Source of the DNA: Chloroflexota bacterium | Lineage (GTDB): Bacteria; Chloroflexota; Anaerolineae; Aggregatilineales; Phototrophicaceae | Direction of reading: 5' to 3' | NCBI GenBank assembly: GCA_028873975.1 | Contig: JAPPMO010000096.1 | Span: 51,410-115,409 of the forward strand | DNA length: 64,000 nt | Program-made: the position numbers and the translations under genes | In this document: positions 61,325-64,000 of the stretch, in pieces | Layout: each line of letters begins with the position of its first letter | Position numbering within the stretch: the first letter of the stretch is position 1 | Notes under the pieces: model-generated | Told to the model about the DNA's origin: nothing | Database searches by the model: none | Seen by the model: only the letters and a program-made list of their open reading frames with translations

Positions 61325-61749
61325 GTGGCATGGATCCCAGCCCGCCTGCGACAACAGGTAAATGAACGAGCGCGAGGACAATGCGAATATTGCCAGACGC
61401 AAGAATCTATCACAATAGAGATGGTCATTGACCACATTATTCCTTTGACCCGCAAAGGCGAAACTTCACTAAGCAATTTGAGTCTTTCTTGCGTGGGATG
61501 CAACATGTTCAAGCGAGATTTTGTGGCTGCCATTGATCCTGAAACCGGGGCTGAAACCACCTTGTTTAATCCTAGAATCCAAAACTGGAATGATACTTTA
61601 GCTGGGACGACGAGAAGACGCGACTGGTCGGTCTCACCGCGGTGGGCAGGGCGACAGTGTCGCGCTTGCGGATGAACCGCCGCGGCGCAGTCCGCGCGAG
61701 ACAGCGTTGGGTGGACGCAGGATTGCATCCGCCGATTCATGGAAGCTGA
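61325..61749 (+). pseudogene. HNH endonuclease, copy 2, frameshifted
   Basis: The GTG-started frame gives [38 protein letters not shown] and SCVGCNMFKRDF, so the nuclease core is complete, then a shift near 61597-61599 leads to an early stop at 61675. In the other frame FSWDDEKTRLVGLTAVGRAT, VSRLRMN and the shared ending PPIHGS continue to TGA at 61747-61749. One missing T in a T-run explains it and restores a 141-residue protein. It could be a real mutation or a homopolymer error. Confidence 0.85.
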
Positions 61750-61753
61750 TGTT

Positions 61754-61797
61754 GCGGCAGCGGGCTGAAATTCAAGCGCTGTCATGGCCGGCGGCGA
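61754..61797 (+). repeat. Third, partial SEC-C-coding fragment
   Basis: Matches about 44 bases of the maturase 3' end (59824-59867) with a few differences, directly after the second HNH frame. Each duplicated module is thus bounded by a SEC-C fragment, and each is preceded by GGAAGCTGATGTTGCG. Confidence 0.85.
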
Positions 61798-61802
61798 ATG
61801 AA

Positions 61803-63878
61803 TTATGCGCATTCTCCTTCATCATCGACATCATCGACATAATCGGCGCTGACCCATCCCCGTTGTCCGTGATAATCGACCTCGATCCATCCTGGCGTCC
61901 GATTCAGCGCCGTTAGCGTGTCCCCAGCGGGCAGCATGCCTATTATCTCGCCGCCCGGCGTCCGGCGTAAGTTGAGGATATTCCGCAGCGTCACCATGCA
62001 GCTGACGACGGCCTGCTTGGGCGCCGCATCCACAGCCGGCGTCGGCAATCCTGCTGGCGTCGAGTGAAGCAGCACCACCGAACCCGAGCCGGGAATTGTC
62101 GTGCAAGTCATCCCGTTGATTCGCTGGAGCTGCAACAGGCTGACGGTGCGCGGCGCATAAGCCGCATCCAGGAAGACCATCACGGAACCGCTGGCTTGGA
62201 AGCAGACCGATGTGTCCTGCGCAACCCAGCTCCAGACATCCACCGCATCCACCAAGCCGCCCGCCAGCACATCCGCTTTGCCGACCCCGATATTGTCAAT
62301 CCGCTGGCACTGGGTGGATCCAGTCAAATCGGCGACGATGATCTCCGGCTCCAGCTCGGGGCAAGTGCGCAACTTTTTTCTTGATGTTTCTGAGGGGGCG
62401 GATGCGCTTTTGCTTCGCCTCGTCTCCGCGCTTTTGGGTCCAGGCGGGTCGGGCGTATCGGGCTCAGCCGGGTCGGGAGCGCCGATATCATCCGGATTTT
62501 CACATGGACCTGTGTTGTTGTCAGTCAGGTAGCTGCCGCCGTCGATGATATCGGCGGGGCTGTTGTTCTCCAGCGTCAGGCAGCCTTCGAGGTTGAGGCT
62601 GGGCGAGTCTCCGAAAGCATTGGCGACGCCGACATAGATGGCGCTCTGGCCGCCGCTGTTGTCACTAACAACCGCGTTGCGGATTGTCACCGCGCTGCCA
62701 TGAAGGATGCGCAGGACGGAAGCCCGGCTTGCTGTCGCGGCGCCTGCATAAACGTTGCTTTCAAACCGCGCATTTTCAAGTGTGGCGCTTTGGTCCGCTA
62801 GGACAATGGGCGATCCGTTTTCGCGGAATGTGACGCGCTCTGCCCGCAGTTGATTGCGATGCAGACCAAAAATAGGTCGGCCGCCAACATTGCTCAACAC
62901 CATATTGCGAATGGTCAGATCTGCGGCTGTGGCCAACATTGTGCCGCTGTCGCGGGAGATGGCATGCCCATTGCCATCGATTGTGACAGTCGCTCCATTC
63001 ACCAAAAAAAGCGTGCCGCTCATCTCGCAGTCGGCGCTGAGCGTATAGCTGGCGTCCGATTCGACAAACCCGCTCAAGGGCATCCCGCAGGCTGAGGCTG
63101 TGGCTGGCGGATATTGGCGCTCGGCCGTCCCGCCGTTGCCGATGCTGCCGCTGCATTCTCCGGTAATTCCGGAGGTATCGACACTCCCATAAAACGCTTG
63201 GGGCCAGACGCCGTCGGCGGTGAAGCAGCCGGTCATGGTGATGCTCGCCCCGCCATTGGGGATTATACCGAGAGCCGCATTGCCGCCCGTCGCGTTGCGA
63301 ACCACCATGTTGTTGATGGTGAAAGCTGCGTTGTGGTGCGCTGCAACTGCCATACCCGTTTCGCCATAGTGAAAATAAATGCCTTGGACATCCTCTACCA
63401 GGATATTTGTCAGAGTGTAGCTTTCGTTGCTTTCGCTGCCACCCGTGCTGGCAGTAATCGCGTTTCTGTAGGCATCGCGAAAGGTCGTATTGCTAATGGT
63501 CGCGCTGCCGGCCAAGTGCAGCGCCGCCGCGGATGTTCGTCCGCCGCCGATGAAAGTGATGTTGTTCACAATTAATTCGGCCCCCGGGAAAGAAAAAATG
63601 ATGGATTTGCTGGTTCTTAAAGCGCTGGCGTCCACCGAGTAGCCGCCGCCATTGATCGTGACCACCGTGTCGCTTCCCGTCATCTGCATCATGTCCGTGA
63701 CTTTGCAGTTCCCGGTCAGGGTATATGTCGCGCTGGCGGAAATGAGGGCATCTACGGGCCAGGGACAATCAGGCAAAGTCTGCGCTTCGCTGCGCGGCGC
63801 GGGGGCAAGCGGCGATGTCAAGACGAGTAGAAGCGGCAGCAAGAAAAGCGCGCCGCGCCTTAACATTGTCTGACACAC
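61803..63878 (-). CDS. Secreted beta-helix protein with C-terminal SH3-like domain, 691 aa
   Basis: A signal peptide (about 8-32, FLLPLLLVLTSPLA) precedes two beta-helix-like blocks that each start with similar words (ASATYTLTGNCKVTD; SDASYTLSADCEMSG) and run through repeated strands of the VTINGGGYSVDA type. A Pro/Ser-rich linker lies near 465-505. Residues about 640-685 form a bacterial SH3-like domain (LRNILNLRRTPGGEIIGML, GWIEVDYHGQRGWVSADYV), usually a peptidoglycan or cell-wall binder. The first Met at 63878 or that at 63866 could be the start. The 5' side is close to the contig edge, so upstream DNA is lacking. Confidence 0.82.
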   Translation of the reverse strand: MCQTMLRRGALFLLPLLLVLTSPLAPAPRSEAQTLPDCPWPVDALISASATYTLTGNCKVTDMMQMTGSDTVVTINGGGYSVDASALRTSKSIIFSFPGAELIVNNITFIGGGRTSAAALHLAGSATISNTTFRDAYRNAITASTGGSESNESYTLTNILVEDVQGIYFHYGETGMAVAAHHNAAFTINNMVVRNATGGNAALGIIPNGGASITMTGCFTADGVWPQAFYGSVDTSGITGECSGSIGNGGTAERQYPPATASACGMPLSGFVESDASYTLSADCEMSGTLFLVNGATVTIDGNGHAISRDSGTMLATAADLTIRNMVLSNVGGRPIFGLHRNQLRAERVTFRENGSPIVLADQSATLENARFESNVYAGAATASRASVLRILHGSAVTIRNAVVSDNSGGQSAIYVGVANAFGDSPSLNLEGCLTLENNSPADIIDGGSYLTDNNTGPCENPDDIGAPDPAEPDTPDPPGPKSAETRRSKSASAPSETSRKKLRTCPELEPEIIVADLTGSTQCQRIDNIGVGKADVLAGGLVDAVDVWSWVAQDTSVCFQASGSVMVFLDAAYAPRTVSLLQLQRINGMTCTTIPGSGSVVLLHSTPAGLPTPAVDAAPKQAVVSCMVTLRNILNLRRTPGGEIIGMLPAGDTLTALNRTPGWIEVDYHGQRGWVSADYVDDVDDEGECA

Positions 63879-64000
63879 GCTGCGGGGGGGGGGGGGGGAT
63901 TTTTTTTTGGATGGTTTTATTTTTTAAAAAACCCCCACCTTAAATTTACCCCCGGTTTTAGGCCAAAAGAACCAACAATTACAAAAGCATTTACGGGGGG
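63879..64000. other. Low-quality contig end
   Basis: After 63879 the sequence is dominated by long single-base runs (14 G, then 9 T, C-runs and A-runs) unlike anything else in the window. I see no gene in it and treat it as assembly or read-end noise. Confidence 0.8.

Noticed and set aside
1-64000. tRNA and rRNA genes
   Set aside because: I looked for T-loop-like GGTTCGA motifs with paired arms and for conserved 16S/23S words and found none that fold as a gene.

Overview
The window looks like a chromosomal contig end from a member of the phylum Chloroflexota, probably Anaerolineae-like. This is inference from gene content: a SpoVS-type Alba protein, a Uma2-family nuclease, DUF2277 and DinB proteins, a receptor kinase with a proline/threonine-rich linker, a paired YfhO-like/flippase membrane protein, and many secreted beta-rich repeat proteins. 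No rRNA or tRNA gene was recognised. Most of it is ordinary chromosome, interrupted by several accessory islands.

Layout. 1-3.7 kb: DUF1801 tail, two tandem VOC proteins, PncC/CinA-C, Uma2 and DinB. 3.9-6.3 kb: two membrane-anchored TPR proteins with related N-termini, closed by a strong terminator. 6.3-10.9 kb: aldo/keto reductase, a GT39-like glycosyltransferase, and a small membrane protein-NfeD-slipin operon. 11.1-15.6 kb: a minus-strand cluster of phage-tail-like proteins, including a tail-tube/fibronectin chimera and a frameshifted duplicate, with no integrase, capsid or terminase. 16.1-20.5 kb: a 1449-residue transmembrane kinase-like receptor. 21-25 kb: a YfhO/flippase fusion. 25.2-27.2 kb: a copper-chaperone lipoprotein coupled to a polytopic membrane protein. 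27.4-33.9 kb: PP2C-like receptor, ThuA, dolichyl-phosphate mannose synthase-like GT2, transketolase and SpoVS. 34.4-42.2 kb: a double-VWA membrane protein, then a sugar ABC importer (binding protein, two permeases, beta-helix protein) whose MalG-type permease carries a large extracytoplasmic repeat insert. 42.4-57.3 kb: two overlapping DinB genes, a Ca2+/Na+ exchanger-like protein, an iron-sulfur membrane protein, PhyH dioxygenase, sulfatase, Ig-repeat exoprotein, holB, a dehydrogenase, DUF2277, metallophosphoesterase, galE and an RluD-type synthase. 57.3-63.9 kb: an orphan HsdR-N nuclease between inverted repeats, an anaerobic sulfatase maturase, a tandemly duplicated small protein/HNH nuclease module, and a secreted beta-helix/SH3 protein. 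The last 120 bases look like assembly noise.

How the genes fit together. The Cys-type sulfatase (CSPAR) and the anSME-type maturase form a plausible enzyme/activator pair, and with the sugar importer and galE they suggest use of sulfated or complex glycans. The GT39, GT2 and YfhO/flippase proteins point to lipid-linked sugar and surface polymer synthesis. The kinase-like and PP2C-like receptors may form an envelope-sensing pathway, although both have non-canonical catalytic motifs.

Most notable signals: (i) a non-coding 257-259 bp element with 12-bp terminal inverted repeats and 9-bp flanking direct repeats, present twice in opposite orientation, one copy of which replaced the C-terminus and stop codon of the metallophosphoesterase; (ii) the duplicated HNH module, with a near-identical leader and N-terminus but diverged bodies; (iii) the repeat-bearing ABC permease; (iv) the tail-tube/FN3 cluster; (v) the YfhO-flippase fusion.
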